NCBI GenBank assembly: GCA_002067565.1
Contig: MVQZ01000307.1
Location: forward strand, 1-14,440
Origin: Methanobacterium sp. PtaU1.Bin242
GTDB taxonomy: Archaea > Methanobacteriota > Methanobacteria > Methanobacteriales > Methanobacteriaceae
Length of the DNA: 14,440 bases
Direction: 5' to 3'
Shown here: piece by piece, positions 6,217 through 13,202 of the stretch
Numbering within the stretch: position 1 is the first letter of the stretch
Layout of the letters: every line of letters starts with the position of its first letter
Position numbers and translations under genes: made by a program
Notes under the pieces: generated by a model
The model's input: only the letters and a program-made list of their open reading frames with translations
Databases searched by the model: none
Told to the model about the DNA's origin: nothing

Positions 6217-7056
6217 ATGAAAATTATATTCACCACCGACCTTCATGGCTCACAGTGGAAATACCTGAGGGTGCTGGAGCATGCGCAAAACTTAGATGTT
6301 GATGCTGTGGTAAATGGTGGAGATCTATTACCAGTAAATCCTGGTCTTAAACAGCAGGACAGTTTTATTGCGGACTTTCTGGATGATCATTTTTCCCTAT
6401 ATGAATCTTCAGGCATCTATTACCTTTTTGTAATGGGAAACACTGACCTGAAACGTTTTGATGCCCTCCTCCAGGAGATATCATCCCCATACCATTATGT
6501 GGAGAATTTATCCCGGGAAAAAATTGATATAGGGAGATTTGAGTTTATTGGTTTTGATCTGATGACTGACTACCCCTTTCCCCTGAAGGATCGTTGCCGA
6601 AGGGATACTAACCATTCTAATTTCAAAAAACAATTATTAAAAGCTTTTTTATCCTCATCCCGTGGTTTGAAACCTTTGGAGGACTGGTTCAGTTACGTGA
6701 AAACGTTACCCACCCTGGAAGAGGAGCTGGGAAATCTTCCCCAACCAGAAGATATGAAAAAGGCAGTTTATGTGATGCACATGCCACCTGCCTTTCAGGG
6801 TCTGGATGTCTGTCAGGGAAATGTAATGGTTGGATCCATGGCAATTTATGATTTTTTTAAAAATAAACAGCCTTTACTCTCCCTTCATGGTCATATACAT
6901 GAATCACCTGAGATGAGCAGTATTTGGAATTCCAAAATCAACAACACATGCTGTATACAACCAGGACAGAAAAAAGACAAGTTAATATATGTTATATGTG
7001 ACCTTGATGAAATGGAGTTTCAGAGGTTCATTGAACCAGCACCAACTCCTAAATAA
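6217..7056 (+). CDS. Calcineurin-like metallophosphoesterase
   Basis: A 279-residue cytosolic protein with the five metal-binding blocks of the metallophosphoesterase superfamily: DLH (D8, H10), GGD (D36), GNTD (N75, D77), a histidine at VMHMPP (H188) and HGHIH (H226, H228). The usual GNHD/E block is GNTD here, so the catalytic His is replaced by Thr, a change also seen in other forms in YfcE-like phosphodiesterases. The insert at ~115-180 carries basic and acidic helices not typical of minimal YfcE proteins. There is no signal peptide or membrane segment. The substrate cannot be told from sequence; cyclic or nucleotide phosphodiesters are possible. ATG at 6217 has only a weak AGGA about 12 nt upstream. 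It is divergent from the DUF1257 operon and could share regulation with it, but is not evidently part of it. Confidence 0.85.
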   Translation: MKIIFTTDLHGSQWKYLRVLEHAQNLDVDAVVNGGDLLPVNPGLKQQDSFIADFLDDHFSLYESSGIYYLFVMGNTDLKRFDALLQEISSPYHYVENLSREKIDIGRFEFIGFDLMTDYPFPLKDRCRRDTNHSNFKKQLLKAFLSSSRGLKPLEDWFSYVKTLPTLEEELGNLPQPEDMKKAVYVMHMPPAFQGLDVCQGNVMVGSMAIYDFFKNKQPLLSLHGHIHESPEMSSIWNSKINNTCCIQPGQKKDKLIYVICDLDEMEFQRFIEPAPTPK

Positions 7057-7215
7057 CTGATTAATTAATAATATTCTGTATTTTCATCAGATATAATGTT
7101 TAAATCTTTAAAATCTATTTAAATATTAAATTCTTCTTCTTTTAGATGATTTTAACATTTTAAAAATCTCATAAAAAAACCGAAAAGGTTATGTACTTCA
7201 TACTACATTCTTACA

Positions 7216-7266
7216 ATAACTGGCATTAATAAAATAAATGTCAATCAGATTATTAATGTTAGTTAT
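7216..7266 (+). ncRNA. Putative structured RNA: 17-bp hairpin with two G-U pairs
   Basis: Arms 7216-7232 and 7250-7266 pair over 17 consecutive positions, with a 17-nt loop. Fifteen pairs are Watson-Crick and two adjacent ones are G-U (G7222 and G7223 with T7260 and T7259). The same positions on the minus strand would be A-C mismatches, so the fold is favoured in plus-strand RNA. It could be part of an mcrD leader or a small RNA. I cannot match it to a known class. Confidence 0.4.
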
Positions 7267-7336
7267 ATTTTATGAAGTCGAGAAAAAGCTGTTAAATTAA
7301 ATGATTTATTGGATAATTATCAATTTCCTTCCTACG

Positions 7337-7371
7337 AATAAATGGAGACTATTATAAGTCTCCTATTTATT
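7337..7371. repeat. 14-bp inverted repeat with one bulge
   Basis: AATAAATGGAGACT (7337-7350) pairs with AGTCTCC-T-ATTTATT (7357-7371) over 14 bp, with a 6-nt loop ATTATA and one bulged T at 7364. The GGAGACT/AGTCTCC core is the only GC-rich patch in the area. No T-tract follows directly on either strand, so a simple terminator is not obvious. It may be an RNA hairpin in the mcrD leader or a dyad bound by a regulator. Confidence 0.5.
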
Positions 7372-7542
7372 ATTATATGGATTTTACAGCCTTTAAACTC
7401 CCATAAATCCCAAAAAAATAGTCGAACAACTTTAATGATGCATGATGTTATAAACCAGGAATTATAGGATAAAAATTGAATAATAAGGCCTCTTCATGAA
7501 TATAATTCATTATCTGGGCCTTTACCATCTTATTAAGAAAAT

Positions 7543-7548
7543 GGAGGT
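7543..7548 (+). promoter_or_regulatory. Ribosome binding site fixing the mcrD start
   Basis: GGAGGT lies 7 nt before ATG 7556. It sits inside the longer in-frame reading frame that opens at 7496, and supports the shorter 149-residue product beginning MDIEIFPHRLL. Confidence 0.75.
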
Positions 7549-7555
7549 AAATTAT

Positions 7556-8005
7556 ATGGACATAGAAATATTCCCACACCGTTTATTGAGTGTGGAAACC
7601 ACTGAAAAATTATTAATTGATCTGGAGAGAATTGATGCAGTCAATAGAATGGTTTTACATGGAAGGAGACTATCACCTGAAGAAACAGGAAGTGAAGAAC
7701 CCAGATTCATAACCATCAGGGATGAAAAAATTGATTTACATGTTAAAACTGGCAGAGTTCTTATTGAAATCAATGAAGAAGAAATAATAAGTTTAGATCA
7801 ACTTAATGATGAAATACATGAAATATGCACTAATCATCTGCCATTTGGATTTAACCTAACTGAGGGAACCTTCATTCGTAAAGAAAAGACAGTCACTGAC
7901 GCACTTAAGTATGGTGAGGGTTTAAAACATTTACCCAATGAAATGGTGGGATTAACTGATCAAAACGCCCAACTAAGTGAAAGGGCCCGTATAATCAAGA
8001 AATAA
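7556..8005 (+). CDS. mcrD: Methyl-coenzyme M reductase operon protein D (McrD) homologue, stand-alone
   Basis: A 149-residue protein beginning MDIEIFPHRLLSVETTEKLL, the conserved start of McrD. Other family blocks follow: VNRMVLHGRRL, DLHVKTGRVLIEI, HLPFGFNLTEGTFIRKEKTV (residues ~95-114) and the C-terminal GLTDQNAQLSERARIIKK. McrD is not a subunit of the purified active enzyme; it associates with methyl-coenzyme M reductase and is thought to help its assembly or activation. Family members normally sit in mcrBDCGA or mrtBDGA operons, but here no mcr or mrt gene lies within the window, and the neighbours are a phosphoesterase gene upstream and a convergent redox pair downstream. The start is set by GGAGGT at 7543-7548; length agrees with the family. 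It may be a third paralogue besides mcrD and mrtD, or an mrtD separated from its operon. The family call is firm. Confidence 0.88.
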   Translation: MDIEIFPHRLLSVETTEKLLIDLERIDAVNRMVLHGRRLSPEETGSEEPRFITIRDEKIDLHVKTGRVLIEINEEEIISLDQLNDEIHEICTNHLPFGFNLTEGTFIRKEKTVTDALKYGEGLKHLPNEMVGLTDQNAQLSERARIIKK

Positions 8006-8010
8006 GGTAC

Positions 8011-8024
8011 TATTTTTTTTCTTT
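8011..8024 (+). terminator. T-tract after mcrD
   Basis: A run of eight T's (8013-8020), then C and more T's, begins about 7 nt after the mcrD stop. Archaeal termination commonly uses such tracts without a hairpin. A second run lies at ~8040-8047. Confidence 0.45.
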
Positions 8025-8072
8025 AATCCATTTACCCATATTTTTTTAAAATGAACCCATTCTTTAGCAAAT

Positions 8073-8113
8073 AAAGAAAAAAGCTGCTTCAATTTTTAAA
8101 AATAAAAATAATT
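8073..8113 (-). terminator. T-rich tracts after the ferredoxin:disulfide reductase gene (minus strand)
   Basis: On the minus strand the sequence downstream of the reductase stop contains TTATTTTTATTTTT and then CTTTTTTCTTT. These are plausible archaeal termination tracts for the convergent transcript. Confidence 0.35.
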
Positions 8114-8143
8114 TTATATAAATACAATCCAGTATTTTAAAAT

Positions 8144-8647
8144 TCACATGAACCTCTTAAAACGTTCCTTATCCACTTTACAGATGGGACAGATCTCTGG
8201 AGGCTCTTCTCTGGCACATAAATATCCACAAACAGTGCATCTCCAGACAGGGAGTTCTAAAGATGATTCAGTTTCAGTATGATAACCAGCAATTTTCTCC
8301 CGCTCCTCTTTTGCGGGTCTTCGCTCAGGTATGGCTTTTAATTTCTTTTCACCATTTAATATATCGCCTGATATATATAAACCACAATAACAGGCGTCAT
8401 ATTCATTTAGATCAGGGTCCCGGTAGTCGCAGGGACATATGATATCCATATCCTCCTTTCGATCACCTGACGCCAGTCTACAGGGACATGCCCCATAACC
8501 ATAACGTTTCATATTTATGATTATGTTTTTAAGGAGTGATTTGGTAAATTCAATATCGGGATTAAGATGATATCCTGCTGATTCTGCCTGTTTTTTCACT
8601 CTTTCATAATATTGGTCAACATCTGCATCATCCACCTTAAAGTTCAC
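8144..8647 (-). CDS. Ferredoxin:disulfide (thioredoxin) reductase catalytic subunit with C-terminal rubredoxin-like domain
   Basis: A 167-residue protein. The FTR catalytic domain carries three CxC pairs: CPC (C54, C56), CPC (C71, C73) and CYC (C86, C88), which supply the 4Fe-4S cluster and the adjacent redox disulfide. Spacings are 14 and 12 residues, unlike the 16 and 8 of plant-type FTR, and fit the archaeal/bacterial branch. After a linker, residues ~135-167 form a rubredoxin-like iron site, CTVC (C137, C140) and CPIC (C153, C156), ending in KERFKRFM. Similar fusions are known in methanogen ferredoxin:disulfide reductases, where ferredoxin electrons are delivered to disulfides. The start is a GTG at 8645-8647 whose GTGA overlaps the stop of the glutaredoxin-like gene. 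AGGAGG at 8655-8660 is 7 nt upstream. The overlap points to the redoxin next door as its electron acceptor. Confidence 0.9.
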   Translation of the reverse strand: MNFKVDDADVDQYYERVKKQAESAGYHLNPDIEFTKSLLKNIIINMKRYGYGACPCRLASGDRKEDMDIICPCDYRDPDLNEYDACYCGLYISGDILNGEKKLKAIPERRPAKEEREKIAGYHTETESSLELPVWRCTVCGYLCAREEPPEICPICKVDKERFKRFM

Positions 8648-8922
8648 TGGAAGGCCTCCTTTATTCCCTCCTCATCAAATCCTATGATGGTCTCCTCATC
8701 ATTTATAACCAGAGTGGGGAAGGATAGCTGAGAATTCCATTCTTTCATCTGTTCTACGATCTCCTCCCTCTCTTCACCCTCTAAAAGATCCACGTAGATG
8801 TAGCTGTACTCCACATTTAAATCTTCCAGAAGCATCCTGGTCTTCTTGCACCAGCCACAGGTGCTAAGCGCATAAAGAACTGCTTTACCCTTATTTTCCC
8901 CTTCAACACGTTGCATTGGCAT
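8644..8922 (-). CDS. Glutaredoxin/NrdH-like redoxin with CGWC active site
   Basis: A 92-residue thioredoxin-fold protein. The active site TCGWC puts the redox cysteines at C22 and C25, and a cis-proline follows in SFPT (P69). The strand-helix order (AVLYALST, then a helix with KKTRMLLEDL, then YSYIYVDL) is that of short glutaredoxin/NrdH-type proteins. An internal acidic helix (GEEREEIVEQMKEW) precedes the cis-Pro strand. The ATG at 8920-8922 is chosen because GGGAGG (8933-8938) lies 10 nt before it; an upstream in-frame TTG at 8938-8940 overlaps that site. An ATG two codons later is also possible. It overlaps the reductase gene by four bases, so the two are probably co-translated and form a ferredoxin-reductase-redoxin relay. 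Its target proteins are unknown. Confidence 0.85.
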   Translation of the reverse strand: MPMQRVEGENKGKAVLYALSTCGWCKKTRMLLEDLNVEYSYIYVDLLEGEEREEIVEQMKEWNSQLSFPTLVINDEETIIGFDEEGIKEAFQ

Positions 8923-9423
8923 TATAATTGAACCTCCCAAACCTTTATTATCCTAAAACTCATTAATCATGTGAATTACATTAGTACATCTTTATTATAT
9001 GTAAAATCTTCTATTAATAATTATTAAAATCGATATTTTTTTTTAATCAGTACTAAATTTACATATTCACTTCCTAGAAAGTGATTTCACGTATAAGGCA
9101 ATAAAAATAAACTTTAATGATAATAATCATGGCTTAAATATTTCACCATCCATTCTTATCTAAGTTATTCTAATATTTTCATGCCTATGAAGATAAGACC
9201 TACAAAAAGCAATAGTGAATATTTAATAAAATACCAATTAATAAGTAAAAAGAATATTTATTCACCATTAGGTGTGAATATTAAAATATAAATTGAAATC
9301 AGTCCCAACAACATGATCATGCTAAAATAAGATAGATAATTAGTTTTATTGTAGTAACCTTTATTTATTTTAACTTGAATTAGCACTACTCGCTTGTCTT
9401 TTTCTAACCTCCGAAAGAATGGT
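8923..9423. other. AT-rich spacer between the redox pair and the histidine kinase
   Basis: About 500 bp without a supportable gene. On the minus strand ACATATAATAAA (8992-9002) is a TATA-like box that would start the redox-pair transcript near 8970, leaving a ~49-nt leader. A weak imperfect hairpin (ATTCACC-ATTA-GGTGTGAAT) occurs near 9260-9283. I see no clear terminator for the kinase gene and no known RNA. Confidence 0.35.
8933..8938 (-). promoter_or_regulatory. Ribosome binding site fixing the start of the glutaredoxin-like gene
   Basis: GGGAGG on the minus strand lies 10 nt before the ATG at 8920-8922. It excludes the longer form starting at the TTG 8938-8940, which overlaps the site. 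Confidence 0.6.
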
Positions 9424-10734
9424 TTAATATTCTATATCTTTAAATATGATTTTAAATTCCGTTCCATCATTTTTATCAAGTTCAATTTCGCCCTGAATTT
9501 GATTTATTAAACTATTTACTAATTTTAAACCTAATGAATCCGTATTTTTAAAATCTAAATTTTCAGGAAAGCCAACACCATTATCGCTGGTGGTCAGTAT
9601 GATGTTGCCATCTGTAGATTTTAAAGAAATGTTTATTTCACCGTTTCTTCCTTCAGGAAACGCATATTTCATAGAATTGGAAATAAGTTCATTAACAATT
9701 AACCCCAGTGGGATGGATGTGTTAATATCCAGATTGACATCATCTACATCCATATTTAGATTAATAACAGTGGGATCTAGAACATAAGTACTGAAAAGTC
9801 CATTGGTTAGATTACGTAGGTAATCCCCAAAATCAATTCTCTTCAGATCTGTGGAGCTGTAAAGTTTTTCATGTATCATAGCCATTGATTTAGCACGGTT
9901 TTGACTGTCTTTAAAAACTTCCCTGGCATCCTGATCCTTTATATAATGTGATTGGATAGCCAGAAGACTTGAAATTACCATAAGATTATTTTTCACCCGA
10001 TGATGAATCTCTTTAAGCAACAATTCTTTCTCTTCTAAGGAATTATTAAGAGCAATTTCCGCTTTTCTTCTCTGAAGAGCTACAGATGCAAGATTAATAA
10101 ACGCCTGAAAAGTTTCCAATCCTTTTAGACTTTTATCTTTATTTAGAAAGATGTTGGCATTACCATAAATCTTACCTTTCCATGTAAAACCAATAACGTA
10201 ACTTTCACCAATATCTAACATTTTCTCCGCCATTAAACACATTTCTTTAGATACCTGTTTCCCCAAAATTTGATAAATACCCTCATCAACTGTGTACCAC
10301 CTATTTCTATAAAGATTTGTCTGTTGTTCCTTACTTAGCGAACCCATAGGGACAGTTATCTCATATAAATCCATGCCCAAAAATTTTTCTGAAAGAATTG
10401 CCAATGATCGTTCTTTACCAGATATACTCTTTAAAATAAATGCATCCACATCCGAATCATATTCAGAAATAACTATAAAACCATCATCTTCAACCAATTC
10501 TTTTAATTTTTTAGCAATGAAATCATAGATATTGGAGTTAAATGGCAATTCCTCAAACTCCAATGCGGCATTGGACAAAAATTCCCTGGCAAACAATAAA
10601 TTTTGTCTGATCTGTAAAAGATCTGATTTTTCGTCCTTTAAATCACCGATTTCGTCCTTTAGCTCTTGTAAATAGTTCAGACGTACCTTTGCCTTATTTT
10701 CTCCCAACATCAGAAACAACCCTGAATAATTCAT
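9424..10734 (-). CDS. Soluble sensor histidine kinase, HisKA_2/HWE type
   Basis: A 436-residue cytosolic kinase with no membrane segment. A short coiled coil (residues ~18-45) leads to a ~170-residue sensor region (~50-220) of likely GAF fold. The dimerisation/phosphoacceptor helix carries KEIHHRVKNNL (241-251); the histidine before the arginine (H245) is the expected phosphoacceptor. The ATPase domain has N box NELISNSMKYAF (348-359), G1 SDNGVGFP (383-390) and SLGLKLV (400-406). This HisKA_2 class is abundant in methanogens. A response regulator would be its partner but none is in the window, so it is an orphan here. The ligand is unknown. The start at 10732-10734 lacks a clear ribosome binding site; the in-frame ATG eight codons later is an alternative. 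It runs in the same direction as thiC but is separated from it by 255 bp. Confidence 0.88.
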   Translation of the reverse strand: MNYSGLFLMLGENKAKVRLNYLQELKDEIGDLKDEKSDLLQIRQNLLFAREFLSNAALEFEELPFNSNIYDFIAKKLKELVEDDGFIVISEYDSDVDAFILKSISGKERSLAILSEKFLGMDLYEITVPMGSLSKEQQTNLYRNRWYTVDEGIYQILGKQVSKEMCLMAEKMLDIGESYVIGFTWKGKIYGNANIFLNKDKSLKGLETFQAFINLASVALQRRKAEIALNNSLEEKELLLKEIHHRVKNNLMVISSLLAIQSHYIKDQDAREVFKDSQNRAKSMAMIHEKLYSSTDLKRIDFGDYLRNLTNGLFSTYVLDPTVINLNMDVDDVNLDINTSIPLGLIVNELISNSMKYAFPEGRNGEINISLKSTDGNIILTTSDNGVGFPENLDFKNTDSLGLKLVNSLINQIQGEIELDKNDGTEFKIIFKDIEY

Positions 10735-10770
10735 CTATTTAAATATTATTACATATGATCCCATAAATCC

Positions 10771-10822
10771 AAACAGTATAACATCTCTGGCAACAAGGGA
10801 CTTGATATCAGTAATACTGTTT
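10771..10822. repeat. Nested dyads upstream of the histidine kinase
   Basis: AAACAGTAT (10771-10779) is the exact inverse complement of ATACTGTTT (10814-10822), with 34 bp between. The right arm overlaps an 11-bp palindrome CAGTA-A-TACTG at 10809-10819, and a related GTACTGAT follows at about 10825. It lies 40-90 bp upstream of the kinase start, so it could be an operator for that gene or an RNA hairpin in its leader. Confidence 0.4.
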
Positions 10823-10965
10823 GTGTACTGATAGCATTATTTGTATTGCTTGTATTAAGTATTATGTAATTGGTTGTTTCTGTGAACTTTTAGTTTTTGT
10901 TTATATCCGTTCTTATGGTCAAAAAGCAGCTGAAGGCACTGTAAAATCAGTATAAAGACATTATT

Positions 10966-10994
10966 TATAGTCTCATAATTATTATAGGACTATA
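10966..10994 (-). other. Inverted repeat across the thiC stop
   Basis: TATAGTC (10966-10972) pairs with GACTATA (10988-10994), with a partly self-complementary AT-rich centre. It covers the thiC stop codon at 10990-10992. No strong T-tract follows on the minus strand, so a terminator role is uncertain. Confidence 0.3.
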
Positions 10995-12264
10995 TATTGT
11001 CTCTAACCAGTCTTATTGCACAGAATTCTCCGCACATGGTGCACATGTCTTCCTGGTCTGTGTGTTTTCTCTGCCGGCATCTGAGGGGTTTTTCATGATC
11101 AAATGCCAGGTCAAACTGAAGTTCCCAGTTGAAATCTTTACGGGCGTGAGCCATTTCTAGTTCACTATCCCATGCGCTCTTAACACCCTTAGCAACGTCT
11201 GCTGCCTGGGCTGCTATTTTAGAGGCAATCACTCCTTCCTTAACATCTTCTATGTTGGGTATGGAGAGGTGTTCAGCCGGCGTGACATAACATAAGTAAT
11301 CTGCCCCTGCTGAGGCTGCTATGGCTCCACCTATAGCAGAAGTAATATGGTCATATCCGGGGGCTAGATCTGTTACCAGCGGCCCTAAAACATAGAAGGG
11401 TGCTTCTTTGCACACTGTTTTCTGGATCTGGATGTTAGCTTTTATCTGATTTAAAGGAACATGCCCCGGACCTTCCACCATTACCTGAACACACTCCTTA
11501 CGGGCTCTTTCTACCAGTCGTCCTAGAGTTACCAGTTCACTTATCTGGGGAATGTCTGATGCATCATGGAGACATCCGGGTCTTAGACCATCACCCAGGC
11601 TTAAGGTCACGTCATGTTCCTGAGCTATCTCCAGAAGATAATCATAATTCTGGTAAAGAGGATTTTCCTCCTGGTTTTTAAGTATCCACGCCGCCAGAAA
11701 TGCTCCGCCCCGGCTTACAATCCCCATTAGCCTATCCGAATTTTTAACCTTCTCCACTGTGTCCCTGGTTATACCACAGTGGACTGTGATGAAATCCACC
11801 CCCTCTTTTGCCTGATTTATTATGGCCTGAAACATATCATCCTCATCCATATGGACTACTGCTCCTTTGGACTGGGATGCTTTAACCGCCGCCTCATATA
11901 TGGGAACTGTACCTATGGGAACTTCAATCTCCTGCATTATAGCTTTTCTAACTTCTTTAAAGTGAGAACCTGTTGAAAGGTCCATGAGGGTGTCTGAACC
12001 AGCCTCCACTGCTGCTTTTGCTTTTTTAACCTCCCAGCTTACATTTTCCATTTCTGAAGAGGAACCCACATTAGCATTGATCTTTGTTTTTAAGCCCTTT
12101 CCTATGCCCAGAGATATACTTTTTCCATTAACATTTTTAGGAATTACTATCTGCCCTTTTGCAACTCTTTTTAGTATTTTATTAACTTCAACTCCCTCAT
12201 TTTCCGATATCATTTTCATTTCATCGGTGATATGGCCCTTTTGAGCCTGTTTTAATTGTGTCAA
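10990..12264 (-). CDS. thiC: Phosphomethylpyrimidine synthase ThiC
   Basis: A 424-residue enzyme of the radical SAM superfamily that converts aminoimidazole ribotide to hydroxymethylpyrimidine phosphate in thiamin synthesis. The chain is the short archaeal form without the bacterial N-terminal domain. Family blocks include GADTLMDLSTGS-like SDTLMDLSTGSHF (~94-106), DFITVHCGIT, SRGGAF, LSLGDGLRPGC, EGPGHVPLNQI and GPLVTDLAPGYDHITSAIGG. The C-terminal cluster motif is CTMCGEFC (CX2CX4C), as expected for ThiC. The start is a TTG at 12262-12264 with GAGGT at 12272-12276, 7 nt upstream; the product then begins MTQLKQAQKG, the usual archaeal ThiC start. An ATG at 12269-12271 is out of frame and closes after 16 codons. 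There is no other thiamin gene beside it and no recognisable TPP riboswitch upstream. Confidence 0.95.
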   Translation of the reverse strand: MTQLKQAQKGHITDEMKMISENEGVEVNKILKRVAKGQIVIPKNVNGKSISLGIGKGLKTKINANVGSSSEMENVSWEVKKAKAAVEAGSDTLMDLSTGSHFKEVRKAIMQEIEVPIGTVPIYEAAVKASQSKGAVVHMDEDDMFQAIINQAKEGVDFITVHCGITRDTVEKVKNSDRLMGIVSRGGAFLAAWILKNQEENPLYQNYDYLLEIAQEHDVTLSLGDGLRPGCLHDASDIPQISELVTLGRLVERARKECVQVMVEGPGHVPLNQIKANIQIQKTVCKEAPFYVLGPLVTDLAPGYDHITSAIGGAIAASAGADYLCYVTPAEHLSIPNIEDVKEGVIASKIAAQAADVAKGVKSAWDSELEMAHARKDFNWELQFDLAFDHEKPLRCRQRKHTDQEDMCTMCGEFCAIRLVRDNI

Positions 12265-12271
12265 TTTTCAT

Positions 12272-12276
12272 ACCTC
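12272..12276 (-). promoter_or_regulatory. Ribosome binding site for the TTG start of thiC
   Basis: GAGGT on the minus strand sits 7 nt before TTG 12264. The ATG lying between them is out of frame, which supports the TTG. Confidence 0.55.
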
Positions 12277-12298
12277 ATTTTAAATGATTAAGATTAAC

Positions 12299-12312
12299 AA
12301 TATTATAAGAAT
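12299..12312 (-). promoter_or_regulatory. Putative thiC promoter (TATA box)
   Basis: The minus strand reads TTCTTATAATATTG. A start about 26 nt downstream (near 12279) would leave a short leader just containing the ribosome binding site. Position only; no experimental support. Confidence 0.4.
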
Positions 12313-12714
12313 AATCCCTGTTGGAACATCTATTTACCCAATCCCTGATTTTAACCATCAATTGAATTTCATTTTATTTGATTGAAATAATCTAAGATTT
12401 AATTATGTTACAATTATATTATTTCTCTGTTTATTCCATATTATAAATTCAAATATAAATTATTAAATAACAATATCAATCAATTAAAAATTCCTATAGA
12501 AATCGCATATGCAATATTTATTTATTAACTATCAAAATACTATTTTTTCACCATTTAAAATGTTTTTAAGACCTATAAAATTCTTAAATTAATAAGCAAA
12601 TTTTAAAGAAATATTTTTTTTTATAAATTAAAAAATGATTCCACAATAACAATATTTATCTATGAAAATAATTAATCATTATTCTACTAATATGTAATAC
12701 TGGTTGGTGGGGAT

Positions 12715-13143
12715 ATGGGTTATCTTATCTGTGAAAACTGTGGAGGATACTATGAACTCCAACCAGGCGAGTATCCTGAGGATTTTGAAAAGTGCCAATG
12801 TGGTGGAAAACTTCAATATAAAGAAAATCTTGAATTTGAAACCGCACTCCCATCAATAGAATCGCTTAAAAAAGAACCAGATGATTCAAAAATAATTCAC
12901 AAGTCCTATCCTGAAAAATCATCATCTATGAAGCTATCCCATTTTCCTAGTTCATATAAAACATTAATTATTGGATTTGCGGCGGTTATGGTCTTACTTT
13001 TTAAATTACATGTCTTTAATTATTTAATATTTTATTTAATGCGTTACACTTCCCATTCTTTTCCCACATCAACCTATATTATTTTAGTAATGATTTTATC
13101 GTTTCTTTCCATCTTCATTAGAAAATATATAAAATTAAGATAA
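12715..13143 (+). CDS. Zinc-ribbon membrane protein, hypothetical
   Basis: A 142-residue protein of unknown function. The N-terminus has a zinc-ribbon-like module: CENC (C6, C9), then CQCGGKL (C27, C29), around an ELQPGEYPEDFEKC segment. I believe this module recurs at the start of several small membrane proteins in Methanobacteriales, though I cannot check that here. A polar linker (~35-80) leads to two hydrophobic segments, ~82-109 and ~119-135, ending in a basic tail (RKYIKLR). The layout suggests a cytosolic metal-binding head anchored by a helical hairpin. ATG at 12715 follows a G-rich GGTGGGGAT. It is transcribed toward the 112-residue minus-strand gene and shows no operon partner. No enzyme motif is visible. 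Confidence 0.7.
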   Translation: MGYLICENCGGYYELQPGEYPEDFEKCQCGGKLQYKENLEFETALPSIESLKKEPDDSKIIHKSYPEKSSSMKLSHFPSSYKTLIIGFAAVMVLLFKLHVFNYLIFYLMRYTSHSFPTSTYIILVMILSFLSIFIRKYIKLR

Positions 13144-13202
13144 ATATTTGTCCAATTAAAATGAATCTCCCTATAACATGAGAATTCTGCCCCTTTATCA
13201 AA

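Larger units (their letters stand above)
7057..7555. other. AT-rich intergenic region between the phosphoesterase gene and mcrD, with two hairpins
   Basis: About 500 bp with no convincing gene. A pyrimidine-rich tract at 7131-7145 (TTCTTCTTCTTTT) may end the phosphoesterase transcript. Two strong inverted repeats at 7216-7266 and 7337-7371 are listed separately. TATA-like boxes on the plus strand lie near 7122-7131, 7371-7378 and 7447-7455, so the mcrD transcript could start before or after the hairpins. An in-frame ATG at 7496 has no ribosome binding site and is not taken as the mcrD start. Confidence 0.5.
12265..12714. other. AT-rich divergent spacer between thiC and the zinc-ribbon membrane gene
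   Basis: About 450 bp of extremely AT-rich DNA with no gene I can support. It carries the thiC promoter candidate at 12299-12312, another TATA-like box on the minus strand near 12437-12450, and a plus-strand box ATATTTATCTA near 12650 that may serve the gene at 12715. I found no TPP-riboswitch consensus blocks. Confidence 0.5.

Noticed and set aside
7496..7555. 20-residue N-terminal extension of McrD, or a short leader peptide
   Set aside because: No ribosome binding site precedes ATG 7496, whereas GGAGGT sits before ATG 7556 and the protein family starts with MDIEIFPHRLL.
9154..9197. Inverted repeat TCTTATC...GATAAGA with an inner TTCAT/ATGAA
   Set aside because: Short arms and a long loop in very AT-rich DNA; expected by chance and with no gene relation.
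11984..12244. 86-codon plus-strand reading frame inside thiC
   Set aside because: Antisense shadow of the strongly conserved thiC coding region.
12265..12714. TPP riboswitch upstream of thiC
   Set aside because: No CTGAGA-type or other conserved TPP-riboswitch block appears on the minus strand before thiC, and the likely TATA box leaves too short a leader for one.
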